A stretch of DNA of 64,000 bases from Branchiostoma floridae (Eukaryota; Chordata; Leptocardii; Amphioxiformes; Branchiostomatidae), in the NCBI RefSeq assembly GCF_000003815.2, contig NC_049983.1, forward strand, positions 18,035,759 to 18,099,758, written 5' to 3'. This document shows, piece by piece, positions 10,701 through 23,900 of this stretch. The notes beneath the pieces were generated by a model. It was not told where the DNA came from and ran no database searches. It was given only the letters and a program-made list of their open reading frames with translations. Position numbers and translations under genes: made by a program. Each line of letters opens with the position of its first letter. Position 1 is the stretch's first letter.

Positions 10701-13523
10701 CCACAAATGAAGGGTTTACGAGCTACCTGAGGTGTTTATGGTTGATATCAATGTCTGGCCAGTATAACCACAGAGTAAACGACCAAGTGAGTACAGTGAG
10801 CAAGGTTGTTTATGAGGTGGTCATCAGTCACTGGTCAGGCATTACGTCAATGTAAACACTGCGGGAAAAATATACTGATGACATCACTAACCTTTGCAGT
10901 CTAACCCTGTAACCAATACAAATTTACAAGGTTAACAGCTGACACAGACATTGTTATAAGGTACACATTCCATTTTCTACAAGTTTGCATTATTGGCAAA
11001 ACATGGTTGTGAGTTGGCCAGCTACGTTTACCAGTGTTAAAAACTCTTCTGTACCAGCTGACTACACATTCTGTTTGGATGCATTCAGAGGATGGGACTG
11101 GAGCTAAGGATGGATTCTGGGCTACTCGCAAATGTGTCCCATCCGAGCTTGGACTCTGGGCTGGGTTGTGGTCAGGAGCAAAATGGAAAGGCCGAAATGT
11201 TTCACAGGCTTAAGCCACTGAGGGTTGACCATTTAATGAAAAACGGAGATCTGTAGACATAGTAGATAACACAGAGACATGAGAGATCCCTCTTGCAATT
11301 AATGTGGCGAGCATCACTCAGCACATAACACCAGGGGAAGTATCTGGGTTATCTCTGAGGTTGTGTGGTCCATGGGGACAATCATGAGTACTGCTAAGGC
11401 TTGAGATTTGTCCTCTCTTTAAAGGTTTTTAGATTTGATCTTTGTAGTCGAAATCAAGCAATGGGAACAAATCAATATTTATAATGCCTTAGAAGTGAAT
11501 CAGTCCTCAAGGTGCTGGATATATTGCTCCTTGTTCTGGAATCTGTGTCAATCCTCCCCAGGCTGTAATACAAAATCAGATTTTCTACTAATGTGAACAA
11601 ATTTGATGTGTTTGAGATATGTCATAGAGCATTCACACGCCATACAAAAGAGATCAAAGAAATGCATTACTGGTATTAGTTTTTAGAACAATAATTAAAG
11701 CTTTATGTAAATTATCCGCCTTTTCCTTAATCATCCTCCATGACCTACATGTACATTTCACCCTCACCCTCATGCCAGGGGTCTTTTTAAGAAAGGAACC
11801 CCCCAGTGCTTTGACCTGCATTTTTTAGTTTAATTTTGATCAATTATATGGATTTTCTTTCTGAAACATGATGGCTAAACTCAATATTGTCCATGTGTTT
11901 TGTTTAGCATGACCTCACTCTTCCCTGAGGATAATTAATTGTGCAAACAATAGCAATGTTTTTCTTTTTGTGGTCAAAGCTTTTGTGATGATGATGATAC
12001 ATGTACCAAGTGTTGGAACCTAGACACAGGCTTATCTTAAGACTTTATGTGTTCCATATGAACCTCAATCAATACAGTGACCTAGATAGGAAAGAAAGCA
12101 GCAGAGATTTAATATACCTTGTCAATCACATGTGGACAAATGCCGGAAGGCACTGTCAAATCTAGGCAGACACTGCTCAGATTAACATTTTCTGAACTGC
12201 TTGAATGATTACGCTTCCAATGTATGGCTGGTGACTGACAAGGAGGAAGGAAATGAAAGAATGGATCTGACTGGTGGTGATATGTAAGGAATTTGTCAGT
12301 GAAAAGTAAGAAGGCCTGTAAGTATCCTATTGCCTGTATGGGAAAATAAATCATGGTAGAGGCTGGCCTACAAAAGAAAGAAGAAAGGATGGTTAAGGGT
12401 ACTATGCAAGAAGACCAAGCCCCTTAGTTAAACTTTTTGGTGGGTAAATGTTATGTCTTTCTCACAACTTCTTTTTTTCTTTCAAGGAACGGCCACTGGC
12501 TGTGGTCTATGAAATTGATAATATTTACATTATGGTTGCATTTGTTTAATTGTTGGCACAGTCACGATCCAGAATGCTCATTACTCACCTCTTTGTGTTG
12601 TTCAGATAACAAGGTTGAAAAGAGAGATGCTGACCAACCAACAGTGTCAAAAGGTGTCCTAGAGGCTGCCCTGAATCAACTGAAGTTTCAGTATGAGGAG
12701 GGAAATGGAGTAAGTGTAAATCTATGTACCAAAGACAGTGGCAATGAAAACTTTATCTTTAACCTTGATAATGAACATTTTTAAAAGGTACGAAGACAGT
12801 GGCAATGATGTAATTAAAATACTGTCACAAGTTTGACACAAAACTTTGGGAGATGGTTTTAACAATTTTAGTCCATCACTTTTTTGACATGTCTCATGAT
12901 TGTAGCACATAATGATACTTCTTCATCAGTTCTACTTCATTTTTTGTTGTGTGGATATTTGTGGGATCATTACAGCAAGATAGTTAAACTTACCTTAGAT
13001 GTCTTTTTAGCTTCATTAAACAGTTTGCAAACTGTCCAATGTTTGTTTTTATCCTATACATGTACCATATCAGCATTTAGAAGCCTTTGAAAAGTTTGAT
13101 TAATGTCTTTTTTCCTTTCAGGAGATTGAGATAGTGGAAGTGTCCCCAGGCCTTACTGCACCGCGACCAGCACAACCCACCAGGCAGACTTCCATATTTG
13201 GGGAGTACTTCTCTCTCTTCATCGCCTTGATAGTGATCGCTTGTGTCTGTGTTGTCATAATCCTCCTGGGGGTACTGTACCTCTGTGTCCGCAAAAAGAA
13301 GGGAAAGCTTCGAGACCACGAGAAAGTCATCGCCGACGACGGGCTTCGTCTCGATAGCTACCAGGCGCTCGACAATCCAGGAGCTACGTTCACCGACGAC
13401 GAGATGCCAGAACCCAACGGTAAACCAAAGGCAGAGGAAGCGTGGACTGTCAAGCCATCGGCGCCCCCTCCCCCAAATGGAAGAATTGCAGAAAATACAG
13501 AGGAGGAAGATACACATTTGTGA
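4572..13523 (+). CDS. Mucin-like single-pass transmembrane protein (3' part; N-terminus unresolved)
   Basis: Five exons join in one open frame: 4572-4775, 7615-7707, 10012-10201, 12606-12709 and 13122-13523, each with AG acceptor and GT donor and compatible phases (0, 0, 1, 0). The first exon is Thr/Ser/Pro-rich. The next three encode an extracellular module of about 130 residues with N-glycosylation sites (NGT, NRT) and a pattern loosely like SEA-type juxtamembrane domains (inference). The last exon encodes one hydrophobic helix, a basic stop-transfer (RKKKGK) and an acidic, Pro-rich tail of about 77 residues ending at TGA 13521-13523. Expected topology is type I at the cell surface. No signal peptide is visible, so upstream exons are missing. 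Direct splicing of exon 4572-4775 to 7615 is phase-compatible but unproven. The ligand and family are unknown. Confidence 0.7.
5931..5984. repeat. Near-perfect palindrome bounded by TTAA
   Basis: The left half (from TTAAGGGGATAGCTTA) and right half (to TAAGCTATCCCCTTAA) are reverse complements over about 26 bp with one small indel and almost no loop. The outer bases are TTAA on both sides, the target site of piggyBac-type elements. This could be a minimal end-to-end remnant of such an element or a chance hairpin. Confidence 0.55.
6703..6751. repeat. Short hairpin
   Basis: Arms of 19 and 18 bases (TTATTCTCAAAAACAGATA and its complement at 6734-6751) with one base of length difference and a loop of 12 bases. 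Too short for a typical microRNA precursor. Confidence 0.4.
7385..7435. repeat. TG-rich microsatellite
   Basis: Imperfect GTGTGT/ATGTGTGAG runs. Low-complexity DNA inside an intron. Confidence 0.6.
10432..10601. repeat. Foldback element (about 170 bp) with hairpin core
   Basis: The outer arms begin GCAGAGGTTAGGCTCCA and end with the complement TGGAGCCTAACCTCTGC. The inner arms 10482-10510 and 10529-10557 pair at 27 of 29 positions if G.U is allowed, leaving an 18-nt loop. The pairing continues discontinuously through A/T-rich flanks. It lies in the intron between exons 10012-10201 and 12606-12709 of the membrane-protein gene. It fits a short foldback or MITE-like element; a hairpin RNA is a weaker alternative. 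Confidence 0.65.
13122..13523 (+). CDS. Last exon: transmembrane helix and cytoplasmic tail
   Basis: The acceptor TTTCAG ends at 13121. The exon encodes 133 residues: a short Pro-rich extracellular linker, a hydrophobic segment of about 26 residues (nt 13212-13289) rich in Ile, Val, Leu and Cys, then RKKKGK and an acidic tail with a KPSAPPPP stretch that could bind SH3 or WW domains (inference). The basic residues just after the helix place the C-terminus in the cytoplasm. Confidence 0.85.
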   Translation, partial: EIEIVEVSPGLTAPRPAQPTRQTSIFGEYFSLFIALIVIACVCVVIILLGVLYLCVRKKKGKLRDHEKVIADDGLRLDSYQALDNPGATFTDDEMPEPNGKPKAEEAWTVKPSAPPPPNGRIAENTEEEDTHL

Positions 13524-13643
13524 CCAATTCTTCTGTTAGCTTTGTAAGTGGTATGAAGAAACATAGAGCACCCATCTTGCCTATTACAAGTGCCAGTGAT
13601 AGTGCCATCATTAACAAAGAAAAAGTCATGACATTCAATTTGA

Positions 13644-13649
13644 AATAAA
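13644..13649 (+). terminator. Poly(A) signal AATAAA of the membrane-protein gene
   Basis: AATAAA lies 121 bp after the stop codon, inside AT-rich DNA, followed by a T-rich stretch. Position and strand fit a short 3' UTR. Confidence 0.6.
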
Positions 13650-15645
13650 AATAATTTTGTTCAACATGACCTTTTGTGCTTTCTACTGATGGGGAAACAG
13701 CATCAACGTGATACATGTAGACAGTAAAGCAGAGGCAATGAGTTGTGAATGCCTGTCTGCAAAGGTACATGTAGTTGTGAGTTTTGCTTACAGGTCATTT
13801 TAGTGAGAATATCCTGGACAAAATCCATACAACTGTTGGCACACCAAAGATTCTCAAGGAAATTATAACTTTCCCCCAAGCAAACCTTTTCATTTCTAGC
13901 CGTACTTTGTAAGACTCTACAACTTGCAAACTTTTCATTCCTACAAATATCAAAATGACATAGTTTACTTCACCTGGAAGATGGTATATTAGGCAGCAAT
14001 GTCAGAGTGAGACTAGACAAAGTGCCAGTTTGCTTCAAATACTACTATTGAATATACCAGAATCTAGCCTAGAGGTTTAACAAATGAATGTAAACCACAT
14101 CTGAAAAGCTTTTTGAAGTAGAGTCAACATAATACAAAGTTGTTACATTGCAAAAGTCAGCATCTAAATTTTGTGGACTTGATGGAACAAAGCCAAAATG
14201 GCTTGAAATGTATTTTTGTAGAAAAGATCATTACTGCTTGAAGCGAAAATTAGACTTTGTAGCTAATCATAGAATTGTAGTAAATCTCTGTCAAATGATA
14301 TTGATCATATCAGTTACTTGACCTTCTAATGGTGGATGACTTAAGGGCCTACTGATACTTCTCAGATATACTTTGTCATTCCTTTTCTTTATACTTATAT
14401 GGATTATCTGATTGAGTTGGACATTGGTTGATAGGAATTTAGTGCACTGATAGACAGAAAAATTGATGATTCCCTTCAATTTTAGTGAATATTCTTTAAA
14501 TCTTAAAACCTGAAAAAAATCAATGTTTATTTTGCAAAACTTTAGTGTACTATCTGGATCAGCAAAATTAATGCACCCATGTATAATTTCAAAACCAAAT
14601 ACAGATTTGTATGTTATGAAGTTACATACATGAAAATATTGCTGGGTGTCCAGGTATACACATGTAGTTGCAAGGGTTACCATACTGGTGATTGTAAGCA
14701 AAGACCAACTTATTTGTAAATAGAAGTACTAAGTTAGTTTTTGTTATATATAGTTGTCAACAACTTTTACTCCATTTGATTAACTATTCCTTTCTGTGCA
14801 CCAAAAGTATTCTGTTTTTTGTGCTGCAGTCATAGCTATGAAATTAGCAATTTTAAATGTATTGATACTAGTTATAAGGAAGTCATTGATTATGTTAATC
14901 AGTAGAATGTTTTGCTTTGATTACAATGTCAATATGCAGTGGGCTAATTAACATACTAGGTCCAATGACACTCTGAGTATTGTGCAAAGAACCAACAACT
15001 GGAATTGGTGTGGCCTTAGGTGGTTTGGCCAGAGGATTCAACATACCTGTGTGTGTGTGAGTGTGTGTGTGAATGTGTGTGCGTGTGGTAAGGGATTCCC
15101 TTATTATTCTAGACATTACAGGTATAAAAGATCAGGAAAACTACGTGTACAATGTATTTGGTTGGGAGGCTAAATTGCTGTTGTCAAATTGCCTTGTTTA
15201 CCTCCAAAATCTGCTAATAATATTACAGAGTTGAGGACCATGTGTTTCTCCTTAGCCCTGCATAGTGCTTTATTCAGTTACATCTTTATTCAGACAATCA
15301 TACGTAGCTGATTATTGTGACTATCTTTAGGAGCTTGAAGTTGTATATTGTGTATTGAACTATTGACTTTTTTTCTCTCCAGTTTTCGAGTGGTCAGACA
15401 TGGAAATTTAAGAGCGCTATCCTTTCAGAGATAACAACAGTAAAAAAAATGACAGATCTTCACGCAAAAGTACCCAAGTATTTCAACTCTTTGGCATTAT
15501 GCTTATAGGTCACATCTTAGTATCAGTATAGTATGATTATACAAAATACTATAGTTGTAAGCCATGTCACTAAATAATGTACATGGTGCAATGATGCCCC
15601 CTATCTCCTCAGGCACTAACTACATGCTAGCATTACTGCACCATA
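13650..15645. other. Intergenic, AT-rich; no gene seen
   Basis: No exon with supporting splice sites and no conserved domain on either strand. It contains a TG-rich microsatellite at about 15050-15090. Several open frames of up to 136 codons lack recognisable features. Confidence 0.5.
15050..15090. repeat. TG-rich microsatellite
   Basis: Run of GTGTGTGTGAGTGTGTGTG-type units, imperfect. Confidence 0.6.
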
Positions 15646-15647
15646 TA

Positions 15648-16040
15648 CACCTTTCTCACGCGGCGGCCATGATAGATCTAAAACGAGTTCAATGTGGCAA
15701 ACAAAAGGCTGTCTATCATAATTAGAAGTTCGACCAATGGTAGCCTGCCAATTAGGAAATCGACCAATAAGTGAATGGCTGCAAATTCGTTAAAAATTTG
15801 CATTATTATGTTGTTATTTTGCATCTCTTAAGGGACTATGGGGTCAGTCTACACTACTCTAAATTGCTACATCTTTCGGTGCATAACACTTCTTGTAATA
15901 TTTATTATTCCATCTTATATCATGAAAATTTGTGTGGTTTGGGGGAAAACTAAATGGGACCCGATTTTAGAAATAAGTTTTGTCTGTTTGCCTCATTGAC
16001 CTCTTCTTGGATCTATCATGGCCGCCGCGTGAGAAAGGTG
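15648..16040. mobile_element. MITE with 31-bp perfect inverted ends and TA target
   Basis: The left end starting CACCTTTCTCACGCGGCGGC is perfectly reverse-complementary to the right end (16010-16040); with the flanking TA on each side, 33 bp match (15646-15678 and 16010-16042). The 393-bp body is AT-rich and has no transposase frame. TA at both borders is the usual Tc1/mariner-type target. This reads as a non-autonomous DNA transposon; the superfamily is inferred only from the TA. Confidence 0.8.
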
Positions 16041-16042
16041 TA

Positions 16043-17753
16043 TTACATGTACAGTCAAATGTTTTAAAGAAAGATTGATATTCAGTGTACTGTCATTTTC
16101 TGAAACAATAAACTTTAATATTTCCAATATAAGACTCTGTATGAGTGATGAGTAAAGAATGCTTTTTCTCACAGTGACGAAAAATGAGTTGACATCATTA
16201 ACAAAACATATAACTGGTTTTAATATTTGGATTGGCCACTTAAGTATTTTTGTAATGGGAACAAAACATGTACAATATGATAAGAACTATGACGCCAATC
16301 AAAAAGATAACATAGAGAAAATGTTATATGCTATGTTATACTTTTTTTCCTAATGATGACCTTAATATTTGAGTCTACATGTTGTAAATGAAACATTTCT
16401 GGATACAGACTGTTTCATAAAGGGGCCTCGGAGGGTGCATGACTATGTGCTTTCATTAACCAGACAGGTATAACCGCCCTTCGGCATAACATACTAGCAC
16501 TGATATTTGTTGTCATATCAAAGAGCTGGCTAACACCAACACCCTTCATACTAGCATATTGTATTCATCCTTGTTTATAACCACCTATTCATCCCCACCC
16601 CCTTTTCAATATACAAATGTAACTACCACATTTCTGTATTAATACAATTCCCCCTGTTCAAACTCTAAAGACTTGGATCATAAGAATCAAAATGCCTCCT
16701 CATCAAGTTATAAACAAAACAGTCCTGTCCTGCAACAAAAGGACACACACAAAGTCATTGTTCTTCTTCCATTTGCTTCATGACATGATTGAAAGCCTGA
16801 CATTTCTCATTAACAAATCAAAATAACACCTAATACTAGTAATAGTGCCTACTACAAACTTTTGGACTTTTAACAAACAAAAAGAACAACAAGAGGGATA
16901 AAACTGGCTATCCATCTATCCTATACCTATGGTCCTGCTAAAAAGTGACAGAACAGAAATAAGTGTGCAACACAATGAAACCACAACCTCTGCTTCCTAT
17001 CCTGCAAGGAAGCCTTAAGGCTAAACTTCAACCTTTGATAAATGTAACAGAAAGGATTATTGTACACAAGGTAGGTACTTCTTGATAATCTGAGAATGCC
17101 TGGCAGAAACATGATAAACAAATTATAGAGAAGCAATGATTACAATGTATGTCTAGCATACTGAAAACGAACGATTGCTCTTTCTTCGAAATGTGATAAA
17201 TCCTTTTCATCAAGAAATGGTCAGTTGCGATCAGTTTCATTCTTCAAATTTTCTTACTTGGCATGATTCTTGGTCCTGTGCTGTCACGTAGTTACTGACA
17301 TGTAGTTACTGATCATCCTCTTACCTTACTCTGGTTTCAAGTAAATTGACTGATTGATGCATCAAAACAAAACTATATATCAAAACAATTCACAGAAATC
17401 ATAATCAGATGACCTAGATGGAATCAAATCATCTTTAGCAATCTAGTATGCTAACAAGCTCAATATGGCATACTAGACCATCAACTATTGCTGAATGTGC
17501 CTAGATTTCTGTACTTTGCTTTCTGACAATATAGAGTACTAATGATCTGAGCATTCTGTCAGAGCTGTATACTACCAGAGCTGTACAGAAAAGTAAAATT
17601 GCACAGGAAGCTACCTTTGTGTCAGCCAATATCTCATAAAAGCCATCCAACAAAACATAAAAACTTTAAAACCTTTGGTATCAAAAAGAGCTGTTACAAA
17701 ATAATATTGCAGGGGTTCAAACAAACTTTCAGTCATAACCAGCAATGGCTAAC
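16043..17753. other. Intergenic or 3' UTR of the Tudor-protein gene
   Basis: No coding exon is seen. The region follows the stop codon of the minus-strand Tudor gene and could include its 3' UTR, but no clear AATAAA on the minus strand stands out close to the stop. Confidence 0.4.
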
Positions 17754-20700
17754 CTAACCGGGTGCCAAACCCTCCCTGTGTCCCATCATCCTTTCCTGTA
17801 CGGACTGCTCGTTGTAGATGTTGACTTTCCGAGCCAGCCCTGCCTTCACCAGGGTGTAGTCAATCCTGATGTCTGTTTCTGTGGTGGTGTCGAACAGGGC
17901 CACATACAGGGTGTCATTCCAGCCTCTGTGGAACGTTCAAACCTGATTAGTTACTGCATGGATTTCTGACAAAGGTGTCCAAGAGACATTGAAATGTAAG
18001 CCAGGTAAGTACCTGCTGGTTGTGTAAAAAGAATTCTCCTATATCCTATATTCTACCAACTGTTTTCCGATGCAAGGATTTCTGCTGTACTTCTCATAAG
18101 AAAGGTGGCAGTTGTACAAAGCATTTTCCTAGTATTGCATCCTTCCTTTATTCAAGAACATCAAGTGCAATGAAGAACTCAGAACATTATGTATATCACA
18201 TTGCTATATCATGTATCTTTGTGTGTACATGTAGACAAGTGTCCACTTTATCCATATATCAAGTATTGTAATATTGGTTATGCACTTTGATAATCATACA
18301 GTTGACTCACCTGGACAGAACATGAGCTATGAGGACTTTATCTCCAGTTAGGTCAATGAAGGCATCCCTGAAACAAATAGACACAGATGTTTTTCAATGA
18401 ATTAAGTTTATGACATTATATGTGAGGATACAGTTGAAATCCTATACATACGCCATTCAGCACCAAGGACAGGTCTGTCTATTCATGGATGCTGATTAGC
18501 ACCAGGGACAGGCCAGTCTGTTAATGAACATTGATCAACACAAGGGGCAGGTCTGGTCAACTACGAACACTTATCAGCAAGATGGACAGACCTTGAACAG
18601 TGTCATAATTACATTTGTATCCAACTTTACCTGGCATTTTCCAAGTATAACCATCCAGCAGGCAGACAATGGTTACGTTCTCATCACCTGAGTGCGAATA
18701 GCCTATATCTATCCCCACCTGGCTGCTTTGGACCACCTGGGCTTGCCCTGGTCAGTGGGGAGGGGTTCTATGTTGGCCAGGTAGCACTCCACGGCCTGGT
18801 GGGGCAGCTGGCAGAACCTGTGTTCTATCGGATGGATGTCTGACTCTCGGACCCTCTCCTTGTTGCCGAAGTCAACATAGTACACCTGAAAAGGGCATGG
18901 TCAAACAGTCATTCTCTGCTGTGGTGAAGTATGGTGCTTTTCCTATTGACTTGTACTGCACTTCTAACTGTATCAATTCAATGCCAACATTTTTACCAAA
19001 AACAAAGCAGCCTACAGAAAATGGGAAAAACTAAACCACCATCCAAAAAATAGAAGTAATACAAGTACAAATGTATTTATGAATCAAAGGAACACTACAG
19101 TAGGAAACATACAGATGTACATAATTGACCGAGCAATAAGTTACACATTATTTCAGTACCCACTGATTTATCTCATCATGTAACATTGTCTCAATCGTCT
19201 CAAAATTCAACTGACTCTGCCAAAGTCAAATCTACTGAAAATTGCCATGCGCAATGTTGGAAAATTCGTCGACAAAGACTAGCTCTAACGTTCAAGGCAC
19301 CTTGTCTGGAACTCTAAATCCTTGCAAACTATGATTTAAAACGCAGGGTAACATACGGCTGCTTTATGGTTGCAATATGTGTTTCTGTATCTATAGGACT
19401 GGAAATCATGTAGCCGTGGCTACGTTGGACAGTTGGCCGCTATAGACTATTTCTTAATGCTTAGGTCAATGGGAAAAATCCAAGGGACCAACAAAAGGTG
19501 ACCGCAATGGCCAGGTGGCGGGTATGCAAAGGTAGCCACTAATACAGGTTTGACTGTACTGTAAGAATCCTGTTTTCAATGCAGCTGTACTCACCCACAC
19601 TTCCTGGGTTTCTGCGTCCACACCAGTAACCCTTGCACGGTAGTACTGATTGTCCTGGCTGTACTTTGCAATGACGATCTCTCCAGGTGCCCAAACTATG
19701 CCCACCTCTCTCTCACTGTACACCTTCTTGGAGTAGTGGTCACTGTATGGTTGATAACATTGTTACTATTGCAACATTATAATAACAAATTGACTAGAGG
19801 GTTTGGTCCCCTTGTCATGGATGGTATTGTTCAATTTGCCTCGTTCCTGTACATGCAATTCTCACCACACATTGCACAATGCAGAACATTTCAAAACAAA
19901 GTCTGAACAATCTGAAATCTAACCCTTTTTTTTCTTTCAATGATACCCTCGCAATAATCCTTCCCAGCAAATTCCTCTGCACCCTATTTAACATTTGATA
20001 TAAACATGTCTTTTTTTGCTTCCCAATACAGTAGAAATACTGTTATTTGCACAACGCATTAACGCACACTTCTGTTAACTGCACGGAAGCCCAAAATCCC
20101 AAACCGGTGTGGTCCAGCTGGATCCCTTCGCATTATTGCAGCATCCGGATAATTGCAGGAAATTCATTGGCAAATAAGCTGTGTAATTAAGCGGCTTCTA
20201 CTGTATAAACAAAAATAACAGACAACTGCCAAGAACAGGAACTCACTTTATCTCCTTACTGAGCTCATCCAGAGGGTTAGGCTTGTCAACATCAATACCA
20301 TCTGCAGCTGGAGACAGAACAGGTACATGAAATTTCAACATTGACATTGAGTGTCTTTACTGAAAACTTGTTATCATGGTACAACTGCTGAGTGCACTTT
20401 GTATAGATTGTAGTATATAAAAATTGGGGGGTATTAATCTATCATCTTGTCACATCCCTTTGATTATCAAAATGCACAATCACTTTTGGTCTTAAACAGA
20501 ATTTTCTTCTTCTAACAGTTACATGTAAACCGGTAATCACAGATATGATATATTCAAAATCTTACAAATTTCAACAAAAGACAGTCAAAACTGCCAAATT
20601 TAAAGGACTTCATTATTAAACTTTGGTCAACATGTATGTGAATACAATGTAGGTGGTCACTACAGATAGGATTCTTGCCCATCAATGCTTGCATCATGTA

Positions 20701-20919
20701 CAAGTTTGACTGCACTAAAAACAGAACAGAACAGAACAGAACAGACTGTAGTCTGAGTACCCATTGCTAGGAGGTCATCATGTGGAACTCCTGAGTAAGT
20801 AAACTGCACAAAGAAGTGGCCAGGGTTGAAGACGGACGTCACCTCCACAGCGACCAGGGTGTGTACCGGCGGCAGGTCCACCATGTGGTTGGCACACACC
20901 ACCATCCGTTTCTCTGTGA
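17754..20919 (-). CDS. Tudor 3 exons and C-terminus
   Basis: Exons 20761-20919, 20247-20307, 19595-19742, 18719-18885, 18311-18367 and 17754-17925. The domain shows FNPGHFFVQFTY, APGEIVIAKYSQDNQYYRAR, then VYYVDFGNKERV (YVDFGN signature), and an SN-like C-terminal half (VLIAHVLSRGWNDTLYVALF). The protein ends about 30 residues later at TAG 17754-17756. It is a complete extended Tudor fold spread over six short exons. Confidence 0.8.
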
Positions 20920-23900
20920 CTGGATGGTACAAATGATACTCTTAAAGGTGCATGAAGGACACTTTTGATATTTTAGACTGAATAGACGTGAATCTATATT
21001 GTTACAAAAAAATATCATCAGTTAAGACCACAGATTACAGACCTGTACCTATACCTGATATCATGTTCAGGTACACATCCCATGATGGGATTTCTTTTAA
21101 GGTGGTGGGGGGGTGATGGTGCGGTAAAAACATTCTTGCCTGACCTAAAGAAAACACTAGTACTTAAAGTATGTACTACTGTACTTGTATATACATTTTT
21201 CAAGTTTCTCTACATCTGGCTGACCTTTGACCTCCCTATCCTGCAGGTGTTGGTATGGACAGCTGTCTCCTTTCCAACAAGTAGACCCTGGCTGGAAAAA
21301 CTTGCACACTGGGATTTCCTGAGACTCTGTGGAAAAAAATACAGAGGAGTACATACATATCTCAATTTTACAAGAGAGAAACACACTCATATGCTACACC
21401 AAGTCGCACTCCTAGTGGACTGTATATGACCAGTCTCCTAGAATCTAGAGAGTGAGAGATGGGAAAGAGATATTGTTTAACACAGGCTAACTCACAGTAT
21501 TACTTTTTTACATCTACATGTAAAATGGTCCAATACATACCTGTAAGTTACACACACATGGTACATAACTATATAAAATAAGAAGACAAAAATTCATGAT
21601 TTGTTATTGTCAGGCTTTTGACTGCTGGAACTTACTGAAGCCCATAGTGGCCACCTCTGCATTGTCCACATCCACGAAGTAGCTGTTCCTTTCTGACAGG
21701 TAGTCACTGGCTCGCGGGTCCCAGGCATCAAGACTGTTCATGTCTTCAGGAATGGATGCAGTACCTGCAGAAAACCAGCACATATCATTCAAAGTACTTT
21801 TTTCCTAGCTATTTCATTATAATGATGCAACATTATTTTACCTTTTTTAACCATGAATTGTTTTGGATGCTTCAAATACCAAGCATTTCATATATCTCTT
21901 TGCTAGACAAAACTACACTGTTTTCTTCAATGTGCAAATGCCATAATGTCTTGAAATATGTCAAATTGTGAAAATGAAAGTGTTTAGCTTAAGAGTTTGA
22001 CTCTTTGAGCTTGATTTAGTACCCTCTTCATAATATAAGAAGGATCTTCCAGTTTTTTAAAGCCAGGTACTGGTGCTACTGTAAGCTTATTACAAGGGTA
22101 CATTAAAAACCTGACTTTGTTGCAAGGGATCAATGATATGTAAATTTGTACAAGACAAACTCTTCCAGGTTCAACCAACCGGCATGATGCATGGTTGTGC
22201 AAACATCCTGATTATATTTTTACTTTTGTTTGTGGAAGGCTTGGCAGGTTGGGGAGCAGCAGGGATACACATCTCTGCAACTCCAGAGCTGACCAGTTCA
22301 TCATTGATGCACATGTCCACAGACCCGGTGGTGTCTACCAGTACAAGCTGCAGGGGTGGCTGTACTTCACTGGAAAAGGAAAAGAATGCAACAAATCCCC
22401 ACAAAATGAGTTTGGCTATCTCTTCTTGGAACACAACAAACTCCCTGTTAAAGTATGCTTGTATGATCAAACTTAATGTAACATAATGGTATTACAAAAG
22501 ACTATGTTATACAGGTATATCTGTTAGCAAAAGGCAATGGTACATATGATGATTGTACTCATGTTTTCAGTGGAAACATAGGCCTTTGTACTGGACAAAT
22601 AGACATGAAATAATTCATAACAATTTCAACCAACCTTGCGGGCTTGGGCTGCTTCACATACCCAACAAGAGCCTTGTCAAAGTGAGTAAGGTCAGCAAAA
22701 GTCTTCGCAGCTTCCCTACTCCAGGCAGGCTTCGATATCTTCTCTTCGCCAGGCTCTGCAATGGGCACGATACCGTAGAGGCTACACTTCACCGCATGAG
22801 CAGGCTCCTCTGTAAACTCTGGCATCAGCGGGAGCACCTCTGACACAGGCAGCGTCTCGAAGTTACCATAATCCACGTAGAAGACTTGTACCTGGCAGCA
22901 ATCCAAACCTTCTGCTTCAGACTTTCTCTGCTGTTTTTCGCCAGGTGGCCCAGTACCTTGTTCCGTCCTCTTGTACGTTACGGTACAGATCTGGGCACGA
23001 TACCAGGTCTTGTCCTTACTGAATCGTGCACAGCAGATGTCGTTGACACATGGCTCGAACGTGATGTTTCTCAGCACGTCCCCCTTCTCTTGGTAAAACT
23101 TGTTTAGCTCTTTCATGAGGTGGTCGATCTTTGCTGCGTCGGGTGTAACTGGGTGTACATAGAACTCGGAGGGATCCACGATGTATGATGTCATCAGGAG
23201 AAAGGAGCCGTCCTCCTGTAAGTTCACCATCCGCTTTTTCACTTGGATGCTGTCATCTTCATCAGCATCCTCAGAACACCCTTCTTTTACACTGCTTTCT
23301 TTTCCTTCTTTCTGTTCAGTGGCACCCTTTATGTTATTCTCGTGAAGGGAGTTCTGTTTTTGTGTACTGTCATTGCGCCACCAGTTACGATCGTCTTCCT
23401 CACTTGTTGTGGATCCCGAAGACGAGAATATCTTTACCCCTCTACCCTTGCCTATAACACTTCTCTTCCTCGGCTTTCTTTCATTTCTACTTAGGTTTTT
23501 GATTTGATTTTTCCACTGGGGGCTGATGATATCTCCTGATTTGGGACTACTACTCTCACATCTATTTGCTTGCGACACATGTTCTACATCGTTAGTTTTC
23601 ACGGCTTTCTTTCGCCTAGCAGAGTTGTCTGGTGCTACTTCTGAGCAGTGCTCCTTGTCTCTGGATGTGACACACTCACCATTTTCTGCCTGCTGGGGAA
23701 CTGTGGCCAGACTGTCCAGATACTCATCAATGCTAGTGTCTGCTTTTTCGTGTTCCCAGTCCTTTGGCAGAGGGGCAGTTGACAAGCTTTGTGCTTTGGC
23801 AATTTTTCCATCCTTCATGCCCATTTCCTTTACCAACATACCCTCCATGGCATCACGGGTTGCAGTTGTAGCTTTGCTGACAGAACTTTCCTTTTTCTTC

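Noticed and set aside
13077-13517. 146-codon frame antisense to the transmembrane exon
   Set aside because: Shadow of the real + strand exon, which has a helix, stop-transfer and splice site.
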